Shown here: positions 9,448 through 20,790 of the stretch, piece by piece | Position numbering within the stretch: the stretch's first letter is position 1 | How the letters are laid out: every line of letters starts with the position of its first letter | Assembly (NCBI GenBank): GCA_963573305.1 | Contig: OY754331.1 | Span: 16,216,868 to 16,280,867, forward strand | Direction: 5' to 3' | Origin: Pyrrhosoma nymphula | Taxonomy: Eukaryota > Arthropoda > Insecta > Odonata > Coenagrionidae | DNA: 64,000 nucleotides | Notes under the pieces: generated by a model | Database searches by the model: none | What the model was told of the DNA's origin: nothing | What the model saw: only the letters and a program-made list of their open reading frames with translations | Translations under genes and position numbers: made by a program

Positions 9448-12222
9448 GCTAGTGGGCAATAAAATCATGTTTTCACCATTTGGCGCTGAGGAGATGGAGG
9501 AATGGGACAAAAAATGCGAAAATCAAATTACGTAAACGTCATGCAATGATCCTTCCCTTTAAAATTCATTCATTTTTAAAGAACTTAGGTTGCATAGAAT
9601 ATTGGTAATCGTGATTACCGATCTGTGGGCTTCCGTGTGTTGTAGCACCGTTTTCCCATCAAGGCCAAGCAGTTATAGAAAGTTAGATTGAATGTATCAA
9701 AATCTATGGATATTAAATAATTTATTTAATGGCATGATGAGTAAAGAAACAACGAGTGGTTTCATTAAACAAAGCAAAGGGATGTGACAAATTGATGAGG
9801 GTTTATATATTCAGAATTACATAATCGGAGTAGGTCTCGTTCTGGGATCTCCAGCAATCCAGAAAGATCTGACACGAATTATTCGACTAACTGCCTAACA
9901 CGTACTTTGTCTCAAAGTTGTAAGTATTCATTCCTTTTAGAAGATTGAATCACTGCAAGTAAGAATTTCCATTTTCAGGAAAATTTCAGAGCGTCGTGCA
10001 AAATTCATTTTCGTGCACACATCATTCTACGGCGTCACCCTTTTTAAATTCACTGTTGTTTATAATGTTTACAATTTTCTCAACTTCAATTCAGGTATTA
10101 CTCACAATCAATCTATCACATTTGGATTTTTGACTAATCTGAAGTATCAAGAACTGGTTGCAAGGAAAAATTGTTTATTGGCCATAAATGCCAGAGTTTG
10201 AAATTATGTGTTGCAGTTTTTTTAGGAGTCGTCGGGCTCGTGTGAATGGTTGACTGTATATTGTAGACGAGAAACCGCTCAGAAAATAGATAAGAATTTT
10301 CTACTCCTTTTGTATTGTTAGAGATTTCCATTGATCCATTTAACTAATAATCTACTTTTAGACAACAACGCCGATTTAACGAAACGGTAGCTGAAACGGT
10401 TCCCACGTAATTGTACATGACTCACTTAAAGAGTGGAAGACAGAAAAAGAAAAGCCGTGGAAGCAATAAAGCCATGGAGGATTTCAATTTAAAAATAATT
10501 TACAAGTATATTGTGTAGGGGTATAAATTATAGTTTCATCATTTGAAAAAAGTAATACTCTTTTGATCGAAATTGGTACATAATGTTGGCGATAAAATTA
10601 CTTTGAATTTGTTATAATGTTCCGCAATTGGCACATAATTTAAGTATTGATTCGTCAATTTAACGAGAGAGAGAATAATTTAACATTTGGAATTTAGAGC
10701 ATCGGAATCACCAGATGCTGGGGGCACTAAGTTCTCTGATATACAGTGGTCTTCAGAAATCCAGGTGTATCAATCTGTAGGATATTGCTAGGATAGGATA
10801 AGCTCAGGAGGACTCTAGTTATTTTTCCTGGTTTTACAAAATGTCCATGTTTTGAACTGGTTTTTTGTGTGCAAACTGTTTGCATTGGCATCATATTTCT
10901 GTTAATCACTTAAATGATAACACATATTGTAATGGTATGCACAGATTTTATTTTACCATGAAATGGTATTTTGTCATGAAATAAATTTACAACTACCTAC
11001 CCCTTTAGCCTACGGGGTAGGTTAGTTTTTCTTCTTGGAGTGACTTTCACCAAATGTGGAGCTGAGCAAAAGACGCATAGTCTCTTAGTAGGCCTTCGCA
11101 TGTAGAGCCCGTCCAGGTAGGTATCCATCAAAGCGTAGTTTACTCTCTTGTGAGACGACGCACAGCTTCCTCTCGTCGTCTTGATATTGTAGGACGTGCG
11201 TTCACGGAGGAGTAAGAGGTACTCAGTTCTCAGTCTTCGTCTCCACGGCTCCCAAGGGAGGGAGGGAGTTGTTCTCATGTTAGGAGGGAGGATGAAGTAG
11301 ACATGCGTTTGGGTGTGGGAGGTCAAAAGGCTACTTACGGAGGCAAACAGGAGAGGGCGACGGAGATGTGCGAGGACAAGAAGGACGGAGATAGATTGGC
11401 AGCGACCACATGGAGAGAATATGTGGAAGTAAAAGGGATCCGGTTGTGTGTGCACAGCTTTTGAATATGTGTGGATTGCACGTGATGCACTGTGTGTTTC
11501 AACAATCGGGTGGACCGGGCACTGGACGACCGGCTGCGACTCTGTTGTTTCCTCTTTCATAGGATTCGACGTAGCCAACATCCTAGAAAAAATGTTTTGT
11601 TTCGCCGCTCGTCAGCCCCTCAGCCTATTCATGACTTTGGGGTCGAGTGCTACCATTTCCCTTCCCTTTCTTTCCTATCCTTTTTTTTTGCTTCCCTATC
11701 CCCGCACACTCCGCTAACCCTGGTAATAAGCGAAAAGGTTGAGGTCGGGGGGAGTGATGTCCTGCGTTGTTTTTTCTCCACTAAGCAATTGTGTGTTTCA
11801 ACAGAACCACGCTCTTAGTGCTTTTAAAAAAATGCGAACAAGTCAATATAAAATGTCGCTTAGTTATCGGAGGGACTGTGACATGGATTTATATGGAACG
11901 ACGGGCATAATCCCGATGAGAAAAATCTATAAACAAATGCAAGAGAACTATTTTGAAAAGATAAAAATGAACCCTAATAAATTAATCCAGGACTTGGCAA
12001 CCCAAAAAGGCTCCAATGCAGACAAATATAAACGGCCTGAGTGTAAAATACACACTAAAATAACACAGTAAAAAAGGAATAAATATTAAAGCGCAAGGGC
12101 GCAATACACAGGGCACAGGGCAAAAGCCAGCCAAAAGACGTCAGTCCCTGGAACAGCAAGCTACTTCGCAGCAACGACACGACTGAGGGGCTGTGGATGG
12201 AGAAACTCACTGGGGACTTGAA
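9448..12222. other. Unassigned region, 2.8 kb
   Basis: No element ends or known protein families were recognised. The longest reading frame is on the minus strand at 10997-11581 (194 codons, Arg/Ser/Pro/Leu rich) in a locally GC-richer stretch. It has no motif I know. 11739-12071 on the + strand carries a 110-codon ORF with more protein-like composition, also unrecognised. A host exon cannot be excluded in 11.0-12.1 kb, but there is no supporting splice or homology evidence. Confidence 0.4.
10997..11581 (-). other. Longest unexplained ORF (194 codons)
   Basis: This frame opens with ATG and ends at a stop near the TACCTACCCC run at 10991-11002. The predicted protein has no membrane segment pattern, no Cys/His motif array and no repeats. 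Composition follows the local GC and pyrimidine bias, and a competing + strand ORF overlaps it. In a genome this AT-rich a 194-codon frame is mildly improbable by chance, so it is recorded, but I assign no function. Confidence 0.2.
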
Positions 12223-12793
12223 TTTTAGGGACGTAGAAGATTAGCGAAATATCACTACGATTAAAATTCAATCAATTTTGCCTCATTGTTTACAAAAAGA
12301 TCTTATCTTTTTAATGGAACCTACAAACAGCCACCTACTGCACTACTTTTTGAGATATTGTCTCAAAACTTTTAATAAATTTTCAATGGGATATGGTAAG
12401 GCTCCACATAGCCCTTGTTAAAAGGATGAGCTAGTTCTCAGCTCGTCAGAAATGTAACAGCGTGTAGATTGCATATTTGGATAAAGTATTATTCAAAATG
12501 AATTCTTAACTCAACATAAAACTTTTCATAAAGTCCCTTGCTTATGAGGGCATACGGTGTGAAACAATTAAAGTCAAAAATTTAAATATGTATATTTATT
12601 AGTCAATAGCTATGTATTTTAGAGACTGTCAGAATGACCTTTTCTGCATCATTAATCTCATTGTGATTATTTCATTGTTCGTATAGCTACTTATAGTGGA
12701 ATTCGTTTTTGCTCTCAATTAAGGCTAGAGAAAAATCCTGCTCATATTCCCTTAAACGCCTGAGTTATGCTGCATAATGAAGCTACCCTAAAA
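12223..12793. mobile_element. MITE-S copy 1
   Basis: The termini TTTTAGGG (12223-12230) and the reverse complement of CCCTAAAA (12786-12793) face each other. The right half, from about 12385, matches 17594-17990 for some 400 bases, sharing AAGGCTCCACATAGCCC, GGGCATACGGTGTGAAACAA and TGAGTTATGCTGC-like words. The layout (terminus, AGATTGCATATTT box, GGTGTGAAA box, terminus) parallels MITE-T, so the two may be distant relatives. No coding capacity. Confidence 0.65.
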
Positions 12794-13146
12794 GTTGGGA
12801 AATTTGTTGAAACAATGGTCGATTAAGATCTTAAATATAATTTTAAAATATTAAACTTTGAGTTTTTGTAACTTTGCCATTCTGTTTTTATGTCGATTTT
12901 GGTGGAACATTTTTGACACACTCGGGAAATATGATTTGCCATCAAAATCATTTTTCTATTTACGAACTAGCGTGAAAAAGAAATTTACCTTCGGGCGAAT
13001 AGAATGAAGACTTTGTCTTCCCTGGGATCATAATACGTTAAGAGCGAAACACTTACGTTCATTGGAAAATTCATTCCTTTTCGTTTTATGTCTCATCTCC
13101 GGGGCTGGTAGCTTCAAAACCCATGCAACAAACTCTATTAATAAAT
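12794..13146. other. Unassigned AT-rich DNA
   Basis: Nothing recognisable. Confidence 0.5.
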
Positions 13147-13782
13147 TCTACTACAATATATATATATATAAAAGGAATATTTATATGTCTGTTTGTCTTT
13201 TATGCAAATCTACAGTTTTACTTAGATAGTGCTGAGATTTTGCAGACTAATAGTTCAAGACAGGAAAAAAATTCAAGGCTATTGTAAAAATATCTCCGGG
13301 CCCCAAAAGGTCCCAAAAAGGGGCCCTTTTTGTGGCCTAAGCTACGTATCGAGTTTTGTGTAGTGGTCTCATTTTTTTGCTTTTTAAAATTACTTCCGCT
13401 CAACATAGAGGGCTGAGATTTTTTTATCAAATGGCTGAAAGGTAAAACTTATAATTATTCCAATCAATTAATTATCTTATCCAATTCGTAATCATCTGAA
13501 AATCGCGCTTTTAGCTGCAGTAACGCACATTTTTCTCTGAAATCAACAACAGCATATTTCCTTGACTACCAGAGTTTGGTCTTTAACGCATTTAAAATTC
13601 ATTTTACTTAGTTAAGCTTGTTAGGAATGCTAAGCATTGGGTTTTGTGCAGTGATTTATTTTTTTTTGCTTTTTAAAACTACTTTCACTCAAGAAAGAGA
13701 GTTAAAATGTATTTTATCAGATACTAAAAACCTAGATAATGAAGAAAGTGTGACCCCGAGCAACGCCGGGTAATTCAGTTGG
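13147..13782 (+). mobile_element. Non-autonomous Helitron candidate
   Basis: The 5' side reads TCTACTAC, a TA run, then AAAGGAAT and TATGTCTGTTTGTC, the usual start of a widespread arthropod Helitron group. The 3' side has a short hairpin CCCG-AGCAACGC-CGGG (13755-13770) followed by TAATTCAGTTGG, which corresponds to the canonical hairpin plus CAGCTAG end with two changes. No helicase or replication-initiator ORF is present. Family assignment rests on termini only; the exact insertion points are uncertain by a few bases. Confidence 0.6.
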
Positions 13783-14039
13783 TTAAAGATAATGTGTAAG
13801 TGTAAATGTGGAAGCCTGCTCGTAGCGAGGGTTTCGGCGTTTGTATGTGTCTGTGCCCTTAGGGATGATAGTGTAGGTGTCATATTAGAGGAGTCACCCC
13901 CTCCACTCTCATTTTCATGGACGGGAAGCAAGGGTCTCGTGGATGGATGGAAAAGAGGTTAGGGTTCCCCGCACTGCAAGACATGAATATAGGAGAAGGG
14001 ATAGTGAAGGGTATATGTAGTCAGGGGACATGCAGGGTG

Positions 14040-14778
14040 TTCAGGGAGGCTATTTTGTAATCTCACTTAAGGTGGTTTGAGCGAGATATTTCCCATACAG
14101 TCATAATGGAGACCATATTCAAATTTTATTCTTTGATTTCAGCGTCTGTAAGAAGTATGAAATAAATATATTATAATATAAATGGCGCAAAGATATATAA
14201 CCGCAAATATAAATAAATATATGGCGCAAATATATGACCAAATTTCTCAGTAATTAAATAAATAAAGCTACATAAGTCTCTACCTTGACTTTATTATTTA
14301 TATTTTTCGGAAAATTGCTCGAAAAGTAGTTCGGCATGGGGTCGATATTTTGATATCATTGGAAAGAGGAGAGATTTTTTATTTAAATAAGGCCAAATTC
14401 ATCAAATTCTAGGTGAAATGATTTTTCGCTTAGACGAACTTAAGTGAGAATACGCTAAAAATACGGAAGATTGCGTCATTTACGTAGTTCCTCTCCGCCA
14501 CCCAGGCCATCTTCGGCTCTCAAGTGTTGAACTGCAGGTCTTATATTTCATTCACCCGCTCTTTCGACTCTTGATCCGAATCTTTCGACTCTTGATCCGT
14601 TTCATTTGGCTCCGCATTTCATTAGTTCCATCTCATCCGTCGTTAGGAACGTGAAATGGAGCCACCATCGGATCTTGGCCGATCGTGAGCCGATCATTAA
14701 GAGAGCGAAACGGGTCTTCCGCCTTCCCGCAAAGAGTCATTATAAAGGTGAGATTACAAAATAACCCCCCTGGAAGTC
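14040..14778. mobile_element. Short-TIR element holding MITE-T copy 3
   Basis: AGGCTATTTTGTAATCTCAC (14047-14066) is the inverse of a sequence at 14748-14778 (GGTGAGATTACAAAATAACC). Between them lies MITE-T copy 3, which occupies 14071-14439, then about 300 bases of unrecognised sequence including a 20-base near-duplication (CTTTCGACTCTTGATCCG twice, 14561-14600). This may be a small DNA transposon, or two chance copies of a repeat terminus. A third, related word occurs near 14965. Confidence 0.4.
14071..14439 (-). mobile_element. MITE-T copy 3, internally deleted
   Basis: Lies in inverse orientation relative to copies 1, 2, 4 and 6. It is bounded by TTAA at 14067-14070 and 14440-14443. The sequence either side, CTCAC and GTGAG, shows that the original target was the palindrome CTCACTTAAGTGAG. 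It lacks the middle of the family consensus. No coding capacity. Confidence 0.8.
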
Positions 14779-15261
14779 TATTCTTTTGCTCTTTGGATTC
14801 GTTTAAAAAAATAGATTCGGTTCCTAATGCATTAGATTTCGGAAATTCGGGCACAAAATGGAAAACAAATGGGTGGTGAGACTCAAAACAGCACTCTTCT
14901 CGAATATTCAGCTCCATAATATGACGTCAATCTATATTTTTACCCTGGACACGATCGGTACTAAAATTACAAAATAATCCTCCTCGAGCGCCTCCTTTGA
15001 CGAAGGGTGAGATCGGTGAAGGCTTGGCAGGGTAGTGTGCTGCCACACAAATTTAGACCGTTGTCGGCGAAGAGATGAAATACCCGCTTGCTCAAAATTT
15101 ACATAGAAAAAAATACGACGTTTAATTTCAAAATGATGCTCTTCTATCCTCCACCAGTTTAGCTAATTCCCTCCTCCGCGTTATAACAGGCGGTATAATA
15201 ATTAGGGTAGGTTTAGATGTAGAGAAGATGACCTCTCCTAATATTTTAACAGCCCAGACAT
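14779..15261. other. Unassigned DNA
   Basis: Nothing recognisable apart from AAATTACAAAATAATCC near 14965, which resembles the terminus of the preceding element. Confidence 0.5.
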
Positions 15262-15265
15262 TTAA

Positions 15266-15820
15266 GGTAGTTAGAGCGAAAAATCATTTCACCTAGAATT
15301 TGACGAATTTGGCCTCATTTTAAAGAAAAAAAATCCCATATTTTCAATCAAATCAAAATAGTAACCCCTTACAGTAGGTACTAATTTTCGAGCAATTTGT
15401 CTGAAAATGCGAGCTTTTTTACACGGGATAGATTACGTCTGTGCGCTCCAGAGGGAGAATATTGAACAAATTAGGAATTTATAACACCTAGATTTCGTGA
15501 AAAAACTAGCGGTGTGTAGTTAGTATGTTTTCTCAACTATTTATAAAAAATAATCCATTAGCCACCACAGTAATTTTGACATGGTCGTAAAAAAACCTAT
15601 TGTGAAGGCATTTTCACCGTAAGGCTTGGAAAAATGAGTCAAGTTCGAGACTTAGGCAGATATACTTATTTAATTACGGAAAATTTTGTCATTTATGACT
15701 ATATTTTAGTGCCATTAATTTTGCAATATTTACTTCATACTTCATGCAGACGCTGGCTAAAAAAATAAAATTCGAATATGGTTTCCATTATGACTAGGGA
15801 AATATCTCGCTCAAACTATC
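15266..15820 (+). mobile_element. MITE-T copy 4
   Basis: Begins after TTAA (15262-15265) with GGTAGTTAGAGCGAAAAATC and ends in ATCTCGCTCAAACTATC. The right-hand TTAA is missing, because the sequence passes directly into a LINE tail. No coding capacity. Confidence 0.8.
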
Positions 15821-15825
15821 AAAAC

Positions 15826-16150
15826 TTACTGGATTTCTTTCTTCAATTCGGCATACGTCCTATCCCTCTTCTTATCGTCTATAAAGCCCATTCTCTTTCT
15901 TCTCCTACTCCAGTTTCCAAACACGCTCCCCTCCGTCACGAAGTTCAGCATCCCTTCACCCCTCCTTACCTGTTCCAACTGCCTACTCTGCCTCCTTCTA
16001 ATCTCCTCCAGCAGTTTCCTCTCCTCACACACCGTAACGAGAACTTTCTTTTACGCCTTCCTTTCCATTCATTGCACTTTCTCCATTCTCCTTGGAGGAA
16101 CACACATCTCAAACAACTGCTCGTCTTCTTTCCTAAAGGAGGTTCCTCCG
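15826..16150 (-). mobile_element. LINE 3' fragment (CFDP2/RTE type)
   Basis: The minus-strand frame 16032 to 15826 encodes CEERKLLEEIRRRQSRQLEQ, then RRGEGML and SRRRKRMGFIDDKK. It aligns with the C-terminal domain of the LINE copies at 8.8-9.4 and 57.4 kb. Upstream, 16150-16033 keeps a degraded MEKVQ-MERK block broken by stops. The element's own 3' tail is not visible. The piece is about 325 bases of a roughly 3.3-kb element. Confidence 0.8.
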
Positions 16151-16152
16151 GA

Positions 16153-16673
16153 AAACGACTTAAATTTCATTTCATTCATATTCTAGTCACTTATGGAAAA
16201 ACGTATCCACTATCTGGTATGAACAGAAAAATGTAATCTTTCCACACTACTTTTCTCGCAAATCGAACTTGAAATTACGTTGTGTTAAATTGCAGATAGA
16301 GAGAAACACGGAGAACAATAGTATTTTTCCATATAATATTCACGAAAAACTGTGCTTAAGAAGGAAAACCTCCCAAGAAAAGGAATGGAAATATTATATG
16401 GGAACCTCACCACCTTATTTTTTTATTAACGAATAATGCTGTAATTGAAGTCAAAATGCGGTAATTTTATTCAAATGACGCTGCAGTCGGCTCCTATGGG
16501 TGGAATAAAGTGCTTTTTAAAAATATATTCGAGGAATAACCTACATATTCTATACCTTAATTTTGGTATTCAATAGAAAACGCATATCATCACCGAAAGC
16601 AGAAATTTTTAAACCATATAAAAAAATGAGGAATTTAGTATTTGTTTTGACTCACACAGTCGAGGTGGAACCT
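16153..16673 (+). repeat. Dispersed repeat R, copy 1 (uninterrupted paralogue)
   Basis: This stretch matches, in reverse complement, 20790-20384 continuing into 19276-19133, with roughly 75-80% identity. Matching words include ATCGAACTTGAAATTAC, AAACACGGAGA and TTTGTTTTGACTCACACAG. It is uninterrupted where copy 2 is split by a Helitron, so it supplies the empty site (CGAATATATTT when read on the minus strand near 16530). Identity of the repeat is unknown; it is non-coding. Confidence 0.85.
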
Positions 16674-16963
16674 CCGCGATTCTCAACTTGTGTGCCGCGA
16701 CACACTGGTGTGCCGCAAGCCTCTGCCAGGAGTGCCGCAATGCTCATCAAAAATTTAAAATGTCAATAGTAATAATAAATTAAATTATTAATCTAATATA
16801 TACTTTTAATTTTTGTTTAAATACGATAAGTTATGATTATCTGTTTCCGTTTATACTTTATTTTTTATAAGTGTATTAACTTTTTCTTTGTTCACTGGTG
16901 TACCGTCTGCATTTCCAAATACTTCAAGTGTGCCTTGGTGTCAAAAAAGGTTGAGAACCACTG
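16674..16963. mobile_element. hAT-type MITE
   Basis: The right end, read inward, is CAGTGGTTCTCAACCTTTTT, the classic hAT terminal sequence. The left end CCGCGATTCTCAAC is its degraded partner. Subterminal TGTGCCGC and GTGTGCC words repeat near both ends. Length is about 290 bases with no ORF. The flanks GGAACCTC and CCTCAATG do not form a clean 8-bp TSD, so the left end may be damaged. Confidence 0.75.
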
Positions 16964-17593
16964 CCTCAATGTCAAGATTTTAGCACCTTGAACGCAGTGA
17001 TCTATGACGTTTTTTTGCCAGCATTTCAGCCTCCTACACCTTTGCGTAGGGGTCATTTCAATAGTTTTCTTCTTTTAGAGAACGTCTCTTTCGCTAAATA
17101 AACTTCATCTCCGAGCAAGCTTTCGTATTTTGACAATTTTCCTCGACTACTCATGTGACTAATTAATTCTATCTCCTCCCGTTTATGCCGCCCGAATTTT
17201 ACCTCTAAACCCTTTACCCTTAACCGTTGTTGTAGAAAATGCTATTCACTTTGCTGTTCATTTTAATCAATGTTCTCTCTGTATTCCACGCGTTTATACT
17301 GAATACATAAGAGAAGCACAATAATACTCAAATCAGTGTACGTGATGACCAATTATAAAATTAGTAATATAGAGAAGAATATGATGAATATGCTTTTGAT
17401 AGATTTTAATATATTTTATTGAAAAAAATTTAAATACTAATAATAGATAAAAGCTGTTATGAATGAATAATTTATTGCTATTTTCATTCTTGATTTAGTT
17501 ACCGGTCGAGTCTTCATCTTGATAGTGACACTAAAACGTTTACGCCTTGGGCGGTAATAAAATAAAGACAGTAAGTCAAGAGTAAGGCATTTT
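16964..17593. other. Unassigned AT-rich DNA
   Basis: Nothing recognisable. Confidence 0.5.
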
Positions 17594-17990
17594 CAAGGGG
17601 ATATAGTAAGGCTCCACATAGCCCTTATTAAAAGGATGATCTAGTTCTCATCTCATCAAACATTAAACAGCGAGTAGATTGCATATTTGAATAAAGTATT
17701 TTTCAAAATGAATTATTTACTCTACATAGAACGTTTCACAAAAACCCTTCTTTGTTAGGGCATACGGTGTGAAACAAATATCGTAATTTAAGATTTAAAT
17801 ATGTGTACATTAATTAGTCAATAGCTAAGCATATTAAAATTATTTGTCAGGAATCAGTATGTGTATTTCATTCTCTTTACAACTGCTTTGTAGTGCAATT
17901 CGTATTTTTTCTCAATTTAGACTAGTGAAAAATCCCACTTATATTCCCTTAAACGCCAGAGTTATGCTGCGTAATGAAACTACCTTTAAA
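17594..17990. mobile_element. MITE-S copy 2, left-truncated
   Basis: It matches 12385-12793 over its whole length and ends in GTTATGCTGCGTAATGAAAC then TACCTTTAA. The left third of the family is absent. No coding capacity. Confidence 0.7.
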
Positions 17991-18606
17991 GTGAGGGAAG
18001 GGGAAAAAGAGAGAGGACCAGAAGGCGGATGGATGAACGGGAGGAGAATCCACGCTGAAGTATGTGCGAGCGAAACGACTTTTTCCGGATGTTCCAAAAT
18101 GTCGCCATCTTTTCCCGCCGGGCAGTGTTGACTTTTACGCAAATCCCCACCTCTCTCTCTCTCCCTCTCTCTTTTCCTTCTTTATCAATCGCATTGAGTA
18201 GACACTCCTTCCTTCTCTTCTTCCTCTCCTTCATCTCTTCGCATTTATTTCTCATGGCCACCCACTAAAAAACGAAGCTCCCGGAAGCGTGGAGCAATCG
18301 CGGATTTCTTTCGCACGGAGAGGTGAGGTTGTCAGAGAGAGACGAGGGTGGGTGATGGCGGGGCGGAGGTATATACAGTGGGCTCAATTAAAATACTTTC
18401 AAAAGGAAAAAAAACGATATTTACGATAAAAAAGTTTTTTTTACGTTTTAAATTTGAAATTAATTATAATAAAATATCGCATCGCCACGGAAACCTGAAA
18501 CTGAACACCACTGATTCGTTTCACCGACTGATCACTCTTTAACAGCCGTAAGTGTTAGAGTGAAACATGTCACACAGCCGTAGGTTTATTCAAGAAATCT
18601 TTTTTA
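17991..18606. other. Purine-rich and unassigned DNA
   Basis: 17990-18060 and 18300-18360 are GA-rich while 18130-18250 is CT-rich. ORFs of 67-95 codons on both strands follow this bias and are not called as genes. Confidence 0.5.
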
Positions 18607-18955
18607 ATATTAAAACTCTCGTAGGACTTATTTTGAAACTGATGGTGCATTGCGTGCAGTTATAATTTGCCACGGAAAAATTTTAAGGGAAAAATATAAC
18701 CTCAAATATATTTTTTCCTTAAAGGGTTTAAGACTGTTATTTCACTAAAATATTTGTTACCAGAGGAAAAAAACATTAGATATTAAAATTAAAACTCTCG
18801 TAGGACTTATTTTGAAACTGATGGTGCATTGCGTGCAGAAAAATTTTAAGGGAAAAATATACCCTCAAATATATTTTTTCCTTAAAGGGTTTAAGACTGT
18901 TATTTCACTAAAATATTTGTTACCAGAGGAAAAAAAGAACTAGATATTTTCATTA
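18607..18955. repeat. Tandem duplication of about 170 bp
   Basis: The segment 18607-18780 is repeated immediately at 18783-18955 almost without substitution (ATTAAAACTCTCGTAGGACT opens both). The second copy lacks about 16 bases (around TTATAATTTGCCACGG). The near identity implies a recent event. Confidence 0.9.
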
Positions 18956-18984
18956 ACAAAATGTGTAAACCACAAATTGCCAGA

Positions 18985-19035
18985 TTTACTGCGACCAGAT
19001 TGGCCTAGTGGATAGTACTGTTTTCTGTTGGTAAA
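18985..19035 (+). mobile_element. Possible SINE head (A box only)
   Basis: GATTGGCCTAGTGGATAGTA resembles a tRNA 5' half with A box and D-loop. No B box or tail follows, so this is a truncated head at best. Confidence 0.3.
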
Positions 19036-19276
19036 TTATCTCTATGTGGTTTATAAATCTAAAGCAAGCTAAATCTACAGGTTTGGCCGTAGTTATTAGT
19101 AAATAGCGTAAATGAATAGGGTTAAATGAGGTTCCACCGCTGCTGTGTGAGTCAAAACAAATACTAAATTCTTCATTTTTGTTTATTTGGTTTAAATATT
19201 TCTTCTTTCGGTGATGACCTGCGTCGCCTATTGAAATCCAAAGTTAAGGTACGAAATGTGCAGACTATTCCACGAA

Positions 19277-20383
19277 TCATCATATATATTATTTCTCAAG
19301 GACTTTTTTTTGTCGGTACGCCATAACTTCCTTAATACTTCATAAATTTTCATAAATGAGGCATCATTTTAAAGCTTTTCTTAACCGCTACACCGAAAAA
19401 ATATACAAATTACTCACATTTCAGTTGTTTTTCGAAAAATTACAATTGAAAAAAAAAACCAGTTTTTTTGAAATCCCGCTCTCGACCTATCGATCCACTA
19501 TCAAGAATATCGAGATATATAGAACTGAAACCGATTTTGATTTCATGCATCTATTATCTCATTCCGCATTTAATTTCGACTTAAATATTGATTTAAGGTA
19601 TTCGATCTGATGATCTATTTACAAAATGAATTAAATTAATCAAAACTTGAATTTTTATATACTTCCCCAAACTGCTTGATTATAATTTCTTAACTCATTA
19701 AGCCCTTCAGGTTTGCCACCTAATAGACCCATACTAAAAAAGTACGCTATTATCATGTTGATTAGAAACCTAAACGCTAAGCAGGGCTTAATTAATGGCG
19801 CCAGATTAGTTGTAACTTACTTGGGCAACTACACTATCACCGCGAAATTGATTGACTCCGGTCAAACTGTCGTCATACCACGCATTAAAATCATCCCTCC
19901 TGATCCTACCGCGCCTTTCAAACTGACTTTTTTGACGGAAGCAATTTCCCATAAAAGTTGCCTTTGCCATGACTATAAATAAGGCACAGGGACAGACGCT
20001 AACAAAGGCAGGATTGTACTTGCCTGACCCTGTTTTTTCACACGGTCAGTTGTATGTGGCGTTTTCCAGGGTGCGCTCTTTCAGTGACATCTATGTCTGT
20101 GTAAAACAGACCCACCAACAAACAATCACAGATGACCATATCATCACTTCAAACATAGTGTTCAAAGAGGTCCTGTAAACATGTAAATATTCTATAAATA
20201 TGTAAATACCTTAACCTTATATTTCAAAAAATATATAATCTAAAATTTAAACACATATCTATTCCTTACTGCAACCCACACCTACTTCAATGACGCACTA
20301 ACTACACGGTACTAACGGTGTGCACTGCAATCACGTGAGATTTGAGGAGGATACAGTGCGAATGCTTCGCCTGGGTTGACTAG
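19277..20383 (+). mobile_element. Helitron, 1,107 bp, with precisely defined ends
   Basis: The element starts TCATCATATA and ends GACTAG. Just before the end is the hairpin GCGAA-TGC-TTCGC (20358-20370), ten bases upstream of CTAG. It sits between A and T of the host repeat (CGAA before, TATATTT after), as Helitrons do, with no TSD. The paralogous repeat at 16.15-16.67 kb reads straight through CGAATATATTT, which proves the ends. It retains only the last part of the helicase gene and has lost the Rep domain and most of the helicase, so it is an internally deleted, non-autonomous copy. Confidence 0.9.
19713..20178 (+). pseudogene. Helitron helicase (PIF1-like) C-terminal remnant
   Basis: Helitron RepHel proteins unwind DNA for rolling-circle transposition; this is the end of the helicase domain. 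The first frame (19713-19982) contains MLIRNLNAKQGLINGARLVV, the stretch before the last helicase motifs in PIF1-type enzymes. A frame change near 19950 leads into the second frame (19969-20178), with AMTINKAQGQTLTKAGLYLP (motif V) and GQLYVAFSRVRSF (motif VI, with the Arg finger). It stops after NIVFKEVL, about 200 bases before the Helitron end. Walker A and B motifs, motif III and the Rep HUH domain are all missing, so it is not functional. Confidence 0.92.
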
Positions 20384-20790
20384 TATATTTGAAATGAGCA
20401 CTTCTTTCCAGTCATAAGAGCCAACTGAAGCGCCATTTCTATGGAATCACCACATTTTCACTTCAGTTACGGCAGTAATTCGCTAATAACAAAAAACATT
20501 AAGGTGGTAAGATTGCTATACTTTATTTTTGTTCGATTACTTGGGAGTTTTACCTTCTTGAACACAGTTTTCGCGAAAATGGGATTAATATTATTTAGAC
20601 AAATGCTATTCTCTCCGTGTTTCCCCAAATCTCCCATAAAATACCATGTAATTTCAAGTTCGATTTACGAAAAACGTAATCAGGAAAGGTGTTATCTTTC
20701 TGTCCATATCAGATAATGAACACATTTTTCTATAAGTAGCCAGGATATGAATGAAACGACATTTAATTCATTTTCAGCGAAGATAAGGTG

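Larger units (their letters stand above)
19133..20790 (-). repeat. Dispersed repeat R, copy 2, split by a Helitron
   Basis: Reverse-complement relative of 16153-16673. Its two parts are 20790-20384 and 19276-19133; joined, they align continuously with copy 1. The interruption is exactly the Helitron 19277-20383. Confidence 0.85.

Noticed and set aside
16666..16971. 8-bp TSD for the hAT-type MITE
   Set aside because: Flanking octamers do not match beyond a shared CCTC, so I did not use a TSD as evidence.
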